Shown here: positions 9,274-17,758 of the stretch, in pieces
How positions within the stretch are numbered: the stretch's first letter is position 1
Layout of the letters: each line of letters opens with the position of its first letter
Assembly: GCA_963835135.1 (NCBI GenBank)
Contig: CAWIEF010000005.1
Coordinates: 868,001-932,000 of the forward strand
Direction: 5' to 3'
DNA from: JAVVHH01 sp963835135
Lineage (GTDB): Bacteria; Pseudomonadota; Alphaproteobacteria; Acetobacterales; Acetobacteraceae
DNA: 64,000 bases
The notes under the pieces: generated by a model
The model's database searches: none
What the model was told of the DNA's origin: nothing
Seen by the model: only the letters and a program-made list of their open reading frames with translations
Position numbers and translations under genes: made by a program

Positions 9274-10023
9274 ATGCCGGTACGGCGGACCGAGCGGGAG
9301 GGTGTCGACCTTGCCTGGAGCCTGACGCCGGGCAGAGGCCCGGTGACGGTGTTCCTGCCGGGCTTCCGCAGCGACATGGGCGGCGCGAAAGCGTTGCAGA
9401 CTCGGGCCTTCTGCCAGAGCCACGGGCTTGCAAGCCTGCTGCTCGATTACTCAGGGCATGGCGCCAGCGGCGGTGCGTTCGAGGCCGGGACCATCGGGCG
9501 CTGGCGGGACGATGTTCTGTTCCTCATCGACCAGCACACCGAGGGCGACATCGTGCTGGTCGGGTCCAGCATGGGCGGGTGGATCGGGCTGCTGGTGGCG
9601 CTAGCGCGGCCGGAGCGGATCGCCGGGCTGGTCGGCCTCGCCGCGGCACCCGACTTCACCGAGACGCTGATGTGGGCGGCCATGACGGATGGCGAGCGCG
9701 AGATCCTGATGCGGGACGGCCTGCTGATGACGCCGAGCCAATACGGCGACCCGGTTCCGGTCACGTCAGCGCTCATCGAGGATGGCCGCGCCCATCTCCT
9801 GCTGAACGGCCCCATCGCGATCCACGCCCCGGTGCGTCTGTTGCAGGGTCAGCAAGACCCGGACGTGCCGTGGCAGACGGCGATGCGGCTGGCCGAGCGG
9901 CTCGAGACGGACGACGTGCAGATCACCCTGATCAAGGACGGCGATCATCGGCTGTCGCGACCCGGCGACCTGGCGCTACTGCGGCGAACCCTCGGCGCGC
10001 TCCTGATCGAGGATGGCGCGTAG
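9274..10023 (+). CDS. Alpha/beta hydrolase
   Basis: 249 residues. The nucleophile elbow is GSSMGG with its serine near residue 95, preceded by the LLLDYSGHGASGG strand-loop. An Asp in QGQQDPDVPW and a His in KDGDHRLSRPGDL complete a plausible catalytic triad. The sequence resembles the carboxylesterase-like, ABHD10-type group; the substrate is unknown. A strong AGGGGGAAGG precedes ATG 9274. It follows the LysE exporter by 11 bases. Its last 48 bases overlap the 3' end of the convergent epimerase gene. Confidence 0.88.
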   Translation: MPVRRTEREGVDLAWSLTPGRGPVTVFLPGFRSDMGGAKALQTRAFCQSHGLASLLLDYSGHGASGGAFEAGTIGRWRDDVLFLIDQHTEGDIVLVGSSMGGWIGLLVALARPERIAGLVGLAAAPDFTETLMWAAMTDGEREILMRDGLLMTPSQYGDPVPVTSALIEDGRAHLLLNGPIAIHAPVRLLQGQQDPDVPWQTAMRLAERLETDDVQITLIKDGDHRLSRPGDLALLRRTLGALLIEDGA

Positions 10024-10890
10024 CCCCTCGCGGTAGGTCGGGTAGCGCCAGGCGATCCCCAGCGCGGACTGAGTGATCCGGCTCGCGACTTGGCGGTTCT
10101 CCGCCCAGAAGCTGCGGCCCATGGGCGACATCTCGCGCAACGCCTCCTCGAACGGCACCAGCGGCGGCGGCGGGAGGCCGAGCAGGCGGGCCGCCTCCGC
10201 CGTCGCCTCGGCGCTCTCGACCGGCAGATCGTCGGTGAGGTTGAGCACGCGCACGCCCGGCCGCCGGTCCTGGTGCATGGCCGCGAGCACGGCGGCGGCG
10301 ATGTCGTCGCGATGGATGCGGCCGAACCGATGGCCCGGCTTGGCGACCCGGCGGCCGCGCCCGGCCCTGATCTCGGCAAACGGCGAACGGCCCGGCCCAT
10401 AGATGCCGGCGACCCGGAACAGGTCGACCGCACAGCGAGCGAAGGCGGCGCTCCACTGCCGCTCGGCCTCGAGCCGCCGGGTGCCGCGCGGCCCGGTCGG
10501 CGCCGGAGGCGTCGTCTCGTCGACCCATGCGCCGCCGCGGTCGCCGTAGACGCCGGTGGTCGACAGCATGCCGGCCCATCGGAGCGAGGGCGCCGTGGCG
10601 AGGGCGTCGCGGTACCGCGCAAGGGCCGGGTCGCCCGCGTCGTCGGGAGCAGCCGTCTCGAGGATGTGGGTCGCAGCTTGAATGGCCGGGTCGGCCTCGT
10701 CGAACGCGATCAGCGTGACGCCGGGTGGTGTCGTTTTGCCCGCGGGCGACCGGCTGGTGGCGAACACGCGCCAGCCGCTGCCGGCCGCTCCTGACGCGAT
10801 CGCCGCGCCAGTATAGCCGAGTCCGAATACCAGCAGGCACCCTTGGTGGTTTGCCGGTGGGGCAGTGTTCCTGTATTCTGGTTCTGTCAT
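9976..10890 (-). CDS. SDR family NAD(P)-dependent epimerase/dehydratase-like protein
   Basis: 304 residues with an N-terminal Rossmann motif LLVFGLGYTGAAIA (GxGxxG), then LSTTGVYGDRGGAWVDE, which aligns with the extended-SDR active-site region (Thr and Tyr), and FRVAGIYGPGRSPF and RIHRDDIAAAVLAAM further on. This pattern fits the YeeZ-like group of atypical extended SDRs, whose substrates are mostly unknown. The ATG at 10890 shares the palindrome CATG with the ATG of the divergent TPR gene. No good ribosome-binding site precedes it, so a downstream CTG is conceivable. The 3' end overlaps the convergent hydrolase gene by 48 bases. Confidence 0.8.
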   Translation of the reverse strand: MTEPEYRNTAPPANHQGCLLVFGLGYTGAAIASGAAGSGWRVFATSRSPAGKTTPPGVTLIAFDEADPAIQAATHILETAAPDDAGDPALARYRDALATAPSLRWAGMLSTTGVYGDRGGAWVDETTPPAPTGPRGTRRLEAERQWSAAFARCAVDLFRVAGIYGPGRSPFAEIRAGRGRRVAKPGHRFGRIHRDDIAAAVLAAMHQDRRPGVRVLNLTDDLPVESAEATAEAARLLGLPPPPLVPFEEALREMSPMGRSFWAENRQVASRITQSALGIAWRYPTYREGLRAILDQERAEGSPQ

Positions 10891-11722
10891 GGTGAATCGA
10901 ATGCTGGTACTCGGCGCAGCGGTGGCGCTCGGGCTGGCCGTTGTAGGCGGCGTGACTTGGTGGGAGCTGGCTCCCGCCTCGTCCGACGCTGCTGCCGCCG
11001 ACGACGACCTGCCGGTGCCACCGGTCCCACCGCGTATCGCCGAGGGCGAGGACTATGACAAGTGCCTTTCCATGCTGACCGGCGACCCGAGCGGGGCGTT
11101 CACATTCGCCGACACGTGGCAATCGGCCGGGGGAGGCGATGGCGCGATCCATTGCCGGGCGCTGGCCGACATCGAGCTTGGTGATCCGGAGGAGGGGGCG
11201 GCGTTGCTGGATCAGATCGGGGAAAAAACCAGCGCCGCGCCGGCCGCGCGGGCGGCGATCCTCGGGCAGGCCGGGCAGGCTTGGTTGATGGCGTCATCGC
11301 CGCAGCACGCTCACGATTCAGCAACCAAGGCACTTGCATTGTTGCCCGATGACCCCGACCTGCTGATCGACCGGGCCATCGCGAGCAGCAGCCTGGAGCG
11401 TTACGCTGAGGCTGAAGACGATCTTACCCGTGCCCTGGACATCGATCCCCGGCGCGGCGATGCGCTGGTGTTGCGCGCCGCCGCCCGCCGCCATCGCGGA
11501 CAACTCGACCTTGCCTCCGACGACGTGGGCCGGGCGCTCGAGTTGGACCCCGACGACCCCGATGCGTTTCTCGAACGCGGCATCCTACGGCAACGCCGGG
11601 GCGACCCGGGCGGTGCCCGGCGCGATTGGGAGAAGGCGTTCGAGCTCTCGCCTGACTCCGCGACCGGCGACCTGGCGCAGCAAAATCTCGCCCTGCTGGA
11701 AGCCGGACCCGAACGGCGCTAG
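10889..11722 (+). CDS. Membrane-anchored tetratricopeptide-repeat protein
   Basis: 277 residues. An N-terminal hydrophobic helix (MLVLGAAVALGLAVVGGVTWWEL) anchors the protein, with the remainder probably periplasmic. From about residue 95 there are three or four TPR units: AILGQAGQAWLMASSPQHAHDSATKALALLPDD, DLLIDRAIASSSLERYAEAEDDLTRALDIDPRR, DALVLRAAARRHRGQLDLASDDVGRALELDPDD and AFLERGILRQRRGDPGGARRDWEKAFELSP. It is likely a protein-interaction scaffold; the partner is unknown. ATG at 10901 is an alternative start, and neither candidate has a clear ribosome-binding site. A DUF6481 gene follows 48 bases later. Confidence 0.85.
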   Translation: MVNRMLVLGAAVALGLAVVGGVTWWELAPASSDAAAADDDLPVPPVPPRIAEGEDYDKCLSMLTGDPSGAFTFADTWQSAGGGDGAIHCRALADIELGDPEEGAALLDQIGEKTSAAPAARAAILGQAGQAWLMASSPQHAHDSATKALALLPDDPDLLIDRAIASSSLERYAEAEDDLTRALDIDPRRGDALVLRAAARRHRGQLDLASDDVGRALELDPDDPDAFLERGILRQRRGDPGGARRDWEKAFELSPDSATGDLAQQNLALLEAGPERR

Positions 11723-11770
11723 ACCCGCCGCCACGACCCTGAACTCACTCGATACTCTGGAGATGTACTG

Positions 11771-12133
11771 ATGGCCGCCTTCAAGGGCAGCACGTTTAAG
11801 GACCGCGCCGAAGCGGCGGCAACCGCCAGAAAGGTGCTGCTGGAAAGCTTCAAAGCCCGAACCCCGGCCGATGATCCCGCATTCCTCGCGCGCCAAGCAG
11901 CGCGCAGCGAAGTGGTCAAGGCGCGCGAGGCGCGGGCCGCCGAACGGTCGCGGGTCAAGGAAGAGGAAGAGACCCGCCGCAAGATCGAGGAAGAGGCCCG
12001 GCTAAAGTTCGAGGCGGAGGAAGCGGAGCGTAAGGCCGTCGAAGCCGCCGCGCGCGACGAGCAGATCCGCGCCGAGCGCAAAGCGGCCCGCGACGAACGC
12101 TACGCGGCCCGCAAGGCGCGCCGCGGCAAGTAG
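11771..12133 (+). CDS. DUF6481 family protein
   Basis: 120 residues, highly charged, beginning MAAFKGSTFKDRAEAAATARKVLLESFKAR, which matches the alphaproteobacterial DUF6481 opening as I recall it. The rest is a continuous Glu/Arg/Lys/Ala helix (KEEEETRRKIEEEARLKFEAEEAERKAVEAAARDEQIRAERKAARDERY), strongly predicted as coiled coil. No signal peptide or membrane segment is visible. Function is unknown. The ATG is preceded by CTGGAGATG. The stop is separated by a single base from the convergent GDPD stop. Confidence 0.75.
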   Translation: MAAFKGSTFKDRAEAAATARKVLLESFKARTPADDPAFLARQAARSEVVKAREARAAERSRVKEEEETRRKIEEEARLKFEAEEAERKAVEAAARDEQIRAERKAARDERYAARKARRGK

Positions 12134-12134
12134 C

Positions 12135-12944
12135 TCACGGCGTGGCCGGACGCAGCGTGAGCGCGCGGTCAGGCCAGTCGCTGATCAAGCCATCGACGCC
12201 CCAGGCGATCAGCCGACGCATGTCGGCCGGATCGTTCACCGTCCAGGGGATCACCGGGACGGCGTGGGCGTGGGCGTGTGCGAGCAGGGCGGGCGTCAGA
12301 TCGGTGAAGTGAGGCGCCCAATGCCCTCCGCCCTCGTCAGCGATGGCGGCAGGTATGGGCGCCACATCGGTCCCGGTCTCGGTGAGCCATCCGCAAGCGA
12401 TGTCGGGGCGGATACGGCGCAGGTGGCGCGGGGCACGCCAGTCGAAGGACTGGATGGTGATCCGGTCCGCCGCGCTGGCCGCATCGACCACGTGCAGAAC
12501 ACGTTCAACCATCTCCTCCGGCGCGACCGTCCGTTCGGGATAGGCTGGCATCAGCTTGAGTTCGACGTTGAGGTGGATGCCGGGCCGACGCCGCAGCACG
12601 GCATCCAGTGTCGGGATGCGCGCGCCGTCATATGGCGTCTGACCAGCGTAGGCCGTCGCGTCGTCGCTGCCGGGCCGGAGCCGTCCCACGTCATAGCGGG
12701 CGAGCTCGGCCAGCGTGAGGTCCCGGATGAGTGGGCCGGCCCGCTCGAGCCAAGCGCCGTCCGGTTCGCGAGTCGTGTTCGGATTGAGCGCTGGGTCGTG
12801 GTGGAGGACGGGAACGCCGTCGCGGGTCACGGCAATGTCGATCTCGAAGCTCGTCAGTCCGAGGGAGCATGCCGCGTCGAACCCCTCCAGCGTGTTCTCG
12901 GGAAACAGGCCGCGAGCGAAGCGATGGCCTTGCAGGTCGAACAT
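12135..12944 (-). CDS. Glycerophosphodiester phosphodiesterase
   Basis: 269 residues. It hydrolyses glycerophosphodiesters to glycerol-3-phosphate and an alcohol. Family residues are His7-Arg8 in GHRFARG, Glu16-Asn17 in FPENT, Glu34 and Asp36 in FEIDIAVT, His49 in VLHHDP, and Glu-Leu-Lys in VELKLMPAY. The TIM-barrel end WTVNDPADMRRLIAWGVDGLISDWPD is also typical. Phe replaces the more common Gly after the first His-Arg. No signal peptide, so it is cytoplasmic. It is convergent with the DUF6481 gene and divergent from the racemase gene. Confidence 0.92.
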   Translation of the reverse strand: MFDLQGHRFARGLFPENTLEGFDAACSLGLTSFEIDIAVTRDGVPVLHHDPALNPNTTREPDGAWLERAGPLIRDLTLAELARYDVGRLRPGSDDATAYAGQTPYDGARIPTLDAVLRRRPGIHLNVELKLMPAYPERTVAPEEMVERVLHVVDAASAADRITIQSFDWRAPRHLRRIRPDIACGWLTETGTDVAPIPAAIADEGGGHWAPHFTDLTPALLAHAHAHAVPVIPWTVNDPADMRRLIAWGVDGLISDWPDRALTLRPATP

Positions 12945-12988
12945 GGCCCTGCTTGCGGGGTGTCGATGTGTCGGTCAAGAGTGCGGCG

Positions 12989-13708
12989 ATGACGGATGCA
13001 GCACCGGGCGGCGGCAGGATCCTGGGCGTGCTGGGGGGAATGGGACCGCTCGCGTCGGCCTATTTCATGATGCGGTTGACGCAGCTGACGCCAGCCTCGC
13101 GCGAAGAGGAGCATGTCCCGGCGGTGCTGTGGTCGGACCCGCGGGTGCCGAACCGGCTGCGTGCGCAGGAGGGTACCGGGCCCAGTCCACTACCCTGGCT
13201 CGTGCATGGCCTCGAGAAGCTGGCGCAGGCCGGGTGCGGGGCGGTCGCAATCCCGTGCAACACCGCCCATGGCTGGATCGACGGCATGCGTGCCGCGTCG
13301 CCGATCCCGATCCTGCACATCATCGATGCGGCGGCGGAGGGCCTACGGCAGCAGGGCGTCGCGTCGGGCCGGGTCGGCGTGCTCGCCACCGAGGCGACCT
13401 TGGCGATGCGGCTATATCAGGACTGGTTGGAACGGCTGGGGTGGTCGGTGATCCAGCCGACGGGTGCCGAGATGGCGGAACTGGTCTCACCCTCGATCGC
13501 CCTGGTGAAGGCAAACCAGCTCTCCGACGCCTACGGGCTTGCGGCCGACGCAGCCCGTCGTCTGCGCGATCGTGGAGCCGAGGCGGTCGTCCTGGGGTGC
13601 ACCGAGCTACCGCTGGCGGTCGGCGCTGGTCCGACACTCGACGCTATCGTCGTCGATACCGTCGATGCGCTCGCCCGGGCGTCAATCGCCTGGGCCAGAG
13701 CGCCCTAG
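12989..13708 (+). CDS. Aspartate/glutamate racemase family protein
   Basis: 239 residues from ATG 12989. The two catalytic cysteines are Cys90 in IPCNTAHGW and Cys204 in LGCTELPL. The N-terminal ILGVLGGMGPLASAYFMMRL is the amino-acid racemase opening, closest to the aspartate-racemase (YgeA/RacD-like) branch, which is PLP-independent. It probably interconverts L- and D-Asp or a related acid. A role in cell-wall D-amino acid supply is possible but not shown. An in-frame GTG at 12965 is an alternative start. The stop shares CTAG with the stop of the opposite 87-aa gene. Confidence 0.88.
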   Translation: MTDAAPGGGRILGVLGGMGPLASAYFMMRLTQLTPASREEEHVPAVLWSDPRVPNRLRAQEGTGPSPLPWLVHGLEKLAQAGCGAVAIPCNTAHGWIDGMRAASPIPILHIIDAAAEGLRQQGVASGRVGVLATEATLAMRLYQDWLERLGWSVIQPTGAEMAELVSPSIALVKANQLSDAYGLAADAARRLRDRGAEAVVLGCTELPLAVGAGPTLDAIVVDTVDALARASIAWARAP

Positions 13709-13968
13709 TCGCACTCGCAGCCCGGCGTCGGGCCCTGCTCGTTGCGGACGACGTGATGGTCGATCCACTCCGCGACCAGCCGGCGAGCCTCGTTGAGCGA
13801 GGCTTCCGGATGATGGATGCGGTACAGCGTCGTGCAGGCGGCGAACGCATTGATGTCCGCCGTGCCCTTGACGCGAAGCTCGCGATAGGCCGTGACCACG
13901 GCCCTTTCGCAGCGTCTCGCGATTAAACTCACTTCTCGGACCACGGCCGCCTCGCTTCCTCGGACCAA
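13705..13968 (-). CDS. Hypothetical protein
   Basis: 87 residues, not recognised. The sequence is mostly helical (VREVSLIARRCERAVVTAYRELRVKG, then ASLNEARRLVAEWIDHHVV) and ends in GCECD. There is no signal peptide and no membrane helix. It lies between a racemase and a disrupted dehydrogenase. Its stop overlaps the racemase stop on the other strand at CTAG. The pattern of conserved-looking helices suggests a real gene rather than a shadow. No function is proposed. Confidence 0.6.
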   Translation of the reverse strand: MVRGSEAAVVREVSLIARRCERAVVTAYRELRVKGTADINAFAACTTLYRIHHPEASLNEARRLVAEWIDHHVVRNEQGPTPGCECD

Positions 13969-13971
13969 TAT

Positions 13972-15043
13972 CTAGTGCGTGGAGACGATCTCCGCTAGCG
14001 CCTTGCCAACTTCTTCGGTTCCAGCCTGCCCTCCCATGTCGCGGGTGCGCGGCCCGCCCTCGCTCAGAAGTGTCTCGATCGCCTTGGTGATGCAGGCCGC
14101 CGCGTCGGTCTCGCCGAGGTGGTCCAGCATCATCGCGCCGCTCCAGACCTGGCCGATCGGGTTGCAGATCATCTTGCCGGCGATGTCGGGTGCCGAACCG
14201 TGCACGGGCTCGAACATGCTGGGGTGCACGCGCTCCGGATTGATGTTGGCACTCGGGGCGATGCCGATGCTGCCGGCGACGGCCGGGCCGAGGTCGCTCA
14301 GAATGTCACCGAACAGGTTGCTGCCGACGACGACGTCGAACCAGTCGGGGTGCTGGACGAAGTGGGCGCACAGGATGTCGATATGGAACTGGTCGGTCGC
14401 GACGCCCGGGTAGCTCTTCGCCATCTCGGCGAAGCGCTCGTCCCAGTAGGGCATGGTGATGGTGATGCCGTTCGACTTGGTGGCGGAGGTGACCTTGCGG
14501 CGGGGCCGGGTCATGGCGAGTTCGAAGGCGTATTTGAGGATGCGGTCGGTGCCATGGCGAGAGAAGACGGCCTGCTGGGTGGCGTATTCGCGCTCGGTGC
14601 CCTCGAAGACGCGGCCGCCGACGCTGGAATACTCGCCCTCGGTGTTCTCGCGGACGACGTAGAAGTCGATATCCTTCTCGGTGCGACCGGCCAGCGGGGT
14701 CTTCGCGCCGGGCATAAGCTTGCAGGGGCGGACGCTGGCATATTGGTCGAAGCCGCGGCGGATCGGGATCAGCAGGCCCCAGAGCGAGACGTGGTCGGGC
14801 ACGCCGGGCCAGCCGACCGCGCCGAGGAAGACGGCGTCGTGCTGGCGGAGCTGGTCGAGCCCGTCGTCGGGCATCATCGCGCCGAGCTTGGCGTAGCGCT
14901 CGCACGACCAATCGGTACTCCGTCGTTTGCAGGCGGAAGCCGAACCGCGTGGCGGCGGCCTCGAGCACGCGCAATCCTTCGGGCACGGTCTCCTTGCCGA
15001 TGCCGTCCCCTGGCACGGCGGCGATCTTGTAGGTGCGCTGCAT
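13972..15043 (-). pseudogene. Tartrate dehydrogenase/3-isopropylmalate dehydrogenase-type gene, frameshifted
   Basis: The protein would start at ATG 15043 (MQRTYKIAAVPGDGIGKETVPEGLRVLEAAA) with AGGGAGA upstream. It reads normally to LQTTEY, then loses frame. The rest continues in the adjacent frame as DWSCERYAKLGAMMPDDGLDQL through to the natural end at 13972. Removing one base at 14914-14915 (a G of CGG on the plus strand) restores a 356-residue beta-decarboxylating dehydrogenase. That product would be NAD-dependent and act on tartrate, D-malate or isopropylmalate; family motifs present include DFYVVRENTEGEYSSVGG, SDLGPAVAGSIGIAPSANINP and FEPVHGSAPDIAGK. The shorter length and sequence resemble the TtuC/DmlA branch more than LeuB. 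It is either a recent pseudogene or a sequencing error. Confidence 0.85.
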
Positions 15044-15107
15044 CGGTCTCCCTTTCCGGGCCGTGATACTCGGTTTAGGACGGGACGGACGCAAGGGGCG
15101 GGAGCCG

Positions 15108-15836
15108 ATGCCAAACGAGCACATGACGGATTGGGACCGCGATGCGGCATTGACCACCGCGCGCATCCTGCTGGAGATCAAGGCGGTCAATTTCCGCCCG
15201 GACGAGCCCTACACCTTCACCTCCGGCTGGCGCTCGCCGGTGTATATCGATTGCCGCAAGATCATCTACTTCCCGCGTGCCCGGGCCAAGATCTGCGAAC
15301 TCGCCGCCGAGAAGATCGGCCGGCATGTCGGCTACGAGTCGATCGAGGCGGTGGCGGGCGGCGAGACGGCTGGGATCCCGTTCGCGGCCTGGATCGCCGA
15401 CCGGATGATGACGCCGATGGCCTACGTGCGGAAGAAGCCGAAAGGGTTCGGGCGGAACGCGCTGATCGAAGGAGACGTGCCCGAGGGCCTACGGACGCTC
15501 CTCGTCGAGGACCTCACCACCGATGGCGGCTCGAAGATCCGGTTCGCCCAGGCGTTGCGCGATGCGGGCGCGATTGTGAACCATACGTTCGTGGTGTTCT
15601 TCTACGGCGTGTTTCCGGGCAGCTTCGAGAAGCTGAAGGCAATGGACGTGACGCTGCACCACCTGTGCAACTGGTGGGATGTGCTCGAGGCGTGCCGGGA
15701 CCGGCCGTATTTCGAGGAGAAGGCGCTCTCGGAGGTGCGCCGCTTCCTCGAGAACCCGGTGGCCTGGTCGGCGGCGCATGGCGGAATCGCGTCGGCCGAA
15801 GAGGCGGCCGAGCGGAAAGCGGCTGCAGATGCATGA
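15108..15836 (+). CDS. pyrE: Orotate phosphoribosyltransferase
   Basis: 242 residues. It transfers the phosphoribosyl group of PRPP to orotate in pyrimidine synthesis. The PRPP-binding loop is at 131-143 (LLVEDLTTDGGSK), with GWRSPVYIDCRKI near 40-52 and AVAGGETAGIPFAAW near 81-95. This is the longer OPRT form that I associate with alphaproteobacteria. I chose ATG 15108, preceded by GGGGCGGGAG; ATG 15123 is an alternative. The gene is divergent from the frameshifted dehydrogenase. A lipoprotein gene follows 49 bases after the stop. Confidence 0.95.
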   Translation: MPNEHMTDWDRDAALTTARILLEIKAVNFRPDEPYTFTSGWRSPVYIDCRKIIYFPRARAKICELAAEKIGRHVGYESIEAVAGGETAGIPFAAWIADRMMTPMAYVRKKPKGFGRNALIEGDVPEGLRTLLVEDLTTDGGSKIRFAQALRDAGAIVNHTFVVFFYGVFPGSFEKLKAMDVTLHHLCNWWDVLEACRDRPYFEEKALSEVRRFLENPVAWSAAHGGIASAEEAAERKAAADA

Positions 15837-15885
15837 ACCTGCATCCTTTGCTAATGTCCCTCGATCCGACGTCGTGAGGAAAAAC

Positions 15886-16278
15886 ATGCGCCTGGCACTC
15901 ACGCTTGCTCTGCCGTTCGCTCTGCTGGCCGGTTGCGCCACCCCGCAGCAGGAGGTGCAGGAGCAGGAGAACCTGCTGTCCGCGTCGGGTTTCCAGCCGC
16001 GTCCGGCCAACACTCCCGAGCGGGTGGCGATGCTGCGGAGCCTTCCACCCAACCGGTTCAGCATGCGCGCGCAGGGCAATTCGTTCGTCTATATCTATCC
16101 GGACCCGATCGATTGCGGCTGCGTCTACTTCGGCGACCAATCGGACTATGCGCGCTATCGGCAGACGGTCGCGGCGCGGCAGATCGCCAGCGATCAGTTG
16201 CTGGCGGCGCAGACGTTCAACGACTCGGCATGGAACTGGGGGCCGTGGGGACCTTGGGGCGGCTGGGAGGGCTTCTGA
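15886..16278 (+). CDS. Hypothetical lipoprotein
   Basis: 130 residues. The N-terminus MRLALTLALPFALLAGC is a lipoprotein signal with lipobox LAGC at Cys17. The mature part has VYIYPDPIDCGCVYFGDQSDYARYRQ and ends in a Trp/Gly/Pro-rich tail with five tryptophans (WNWGPWGPWGGWEGF). It is probably attached to the inner or outer membrane; the function is unknown. GTGAGGA precedes the ATG. It lies between pyrE and an aminotransferase on the same strand. Confidence 0.8.
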   Translation: MRLALTLALPFALLAGCATPQQEVQEQENLLSASGFQPRPANTPERVAMLRSLPPNRFSMRAQGNSFVYIYPDPIDCGCVYFGDQSDYARYRQTVAARQIASDQLLAAQTFNDSAWNWGPWGPWGGWEGF

Positions 16279-16350
16279 CGCCCACATCAGGGTTCAATTG
16301 CCGCGGGATCAAGCGTAGGGTTTGCGTCTAGCATACAGAAAGCGCCTCGA

Positions 16351-17748
16351 ATGAGCCCTCCTCGCGCCAACTCCGCCGCAGCCCGCGACGTCGCCAACGT
16401 CCTGCACCCCTACACGGACCTGAAAGCGCATCAGGATGCCGGGCCGATGATCATCAGCCGGGGCGACGGAGTCCGCGTCTACGACGATAGCGGCAAGGAC
16501 TATATCGAGAGTGTCGCCGGGCTCTGGTGTGCGAGCTTGGGCTTCAGCAACGAGCGTCTCGCCAAGGCGGCCTACGACCAGATGCTGAAGCTGCCGTTCT
16601 ATCACGGCTTCACCGCCAAGTCGCACGAGCCGATGATCGACCTGGCGGAGATGCTGCTGGCGCGCGCGCCGGTGCCGATGAGCAAGGCGTTCTTCGCTAA
16701 TTCCGGCTCCGAGGCCAACGACAGCGCGGTCAAGATGGCTTGGTACTACAACAATGCGCTGGGCCGGACGGCCAAGAAGAAGATCATTGGCCGCATCAAG
16801 GGCTACCATGGCATCACGATCGTCGCGGCGTCGCTGACCGGGTTGCCCAACAACCACCGCAGCTTCGACTTGCCGCTCCCCGGGTTCATCCACACGATGA
16901 CGCCGCATTACTACCACGGCGCGCTCGAGGGTGAGAGCGAGGAGGCATTCGCCACGCGGTGCGCCGAGGAGTTGGACAAGCTGATCGTGGCGGAGGGGCC
17001 GGAGACCGTGGCCGCGATGTTCGCCGAGCCGATCATGGGCGCGGGCGGAGTCATCGTGCCGCCGCGCGGCTATTTCGAGAAGATCCAGGCAGTCCTCAAG
17101 AAACACGACGTCCTGCTCGTGGCTGACGAAGTCATCTGCGGGTTCGGCCGCACCGGCCATTATTGGGGCACGCAGACGTTCGGCATCGAACCCGACATCA
17201 TCACCTGCGCCAAGGCGTTGTCGTCGGCCTACCTCCCGATCTCGGCGGTCATGGTGAACGAGAAGGTCTTCTCCGCGCTGGCCGAAGAGAGCCACAAAAT
17301 CGGCACGTTCGGACACGGCTTCACGTATTCCGGCCACCCGGTTCCGGCCGCGGTCGCCATCGAGACCTTGAAGATCTACGACGAGATCGGCATCGTCGAG
17401 CAGGCCGCCACGGTCGGCGGCTTCATGCAAAGCGAGTTGCACCGACGCTTCGACGGCCATGAGCTGGTCGGCGAGGTACGCGGCGTGGCAATGATCGGCG
17501 CGCTGGAGCTCGTTGCGAACAAGGACGCGCGGCAGAACTTCGAACCCTCGGCAAAGGTCGGCGCCCGTCTGACCAAGCTCTGCGAAGCGCATGGCGTGAT
17601 CGCCCGGTCGCTGCCGAACGACACCCTCGCGTTCAGCCCGCCGCTGATCATGACCCAGGACGACATGAGCGAGATGCTCGACCGTGTCGGCGCCGCGCTC
17701 GACGAGCTGACGGTGCAGCTGCGGCGCGAGCGCCTGGCGATCGTTTAA
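16351..17748 (+). CDS. Class III (omega-type) PLP-dependent aminotransferase
   Basis: 465 residues. PLP phosphate binding is in NSGSEAND (117-124), the aromatic stacking site in GYHG (151-154), the PLP nitrogen contact is Asp259 in LLVADEVICGFGRTG, and the Schiff-base lysine is Lys288 in TCAKALSSAYLP. The sequence resembles the omega-amino acid/polyamine:pyruvate group (GABA or putrescine aminotransferases); exact donor and acceptor are not determined. It is cytoplasmic. It begins 72 bases after the lipoprotein gene, and converges on the DUF1150 gene with 10 bases between stops. Confidence 0.93.
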   Translation: MSPPRANSAAARDVANVLHPYTDLKAHQDAGPMIISRGDGVRVYDDSGKDYIESVAGLWCASLGFSNERLAKAAYDQMLKLPFYHGFTAKSHEPMIDLAEMLLARAPVPMSKAFFANSGSEANDSAVKMAWYYNNALGRTAKKKIIGRIKGYHGITIVAASLTGLPNNHRSFDLPLPGFIHTMTPHYYHGALEGESEEAFATRCAEELDKLIVAEGPETVAAMFAEPIMGAGGVIVPPRGYFEKIQAVLKKHDVLLVADEVICGFGRTGHYWGTQTFGIEPDIITCAKALSSAYLPISAVMVNEKVFSALAEESHKIGTFGHGFTYSGHPVPAAVAIETLKIYDEIGIVEQAATVGGFMQSELHRRFDGHELVGEVRGVAMIGALELVANKDARQNFEPSAKVGARLTKLCEAHGVIARSLPNDTLAFSPPLIMTQDDMSEMLDRVGAALDELTVQLRRERLAIV

Positions 17749-17758
17749 CGAGGCGCCG

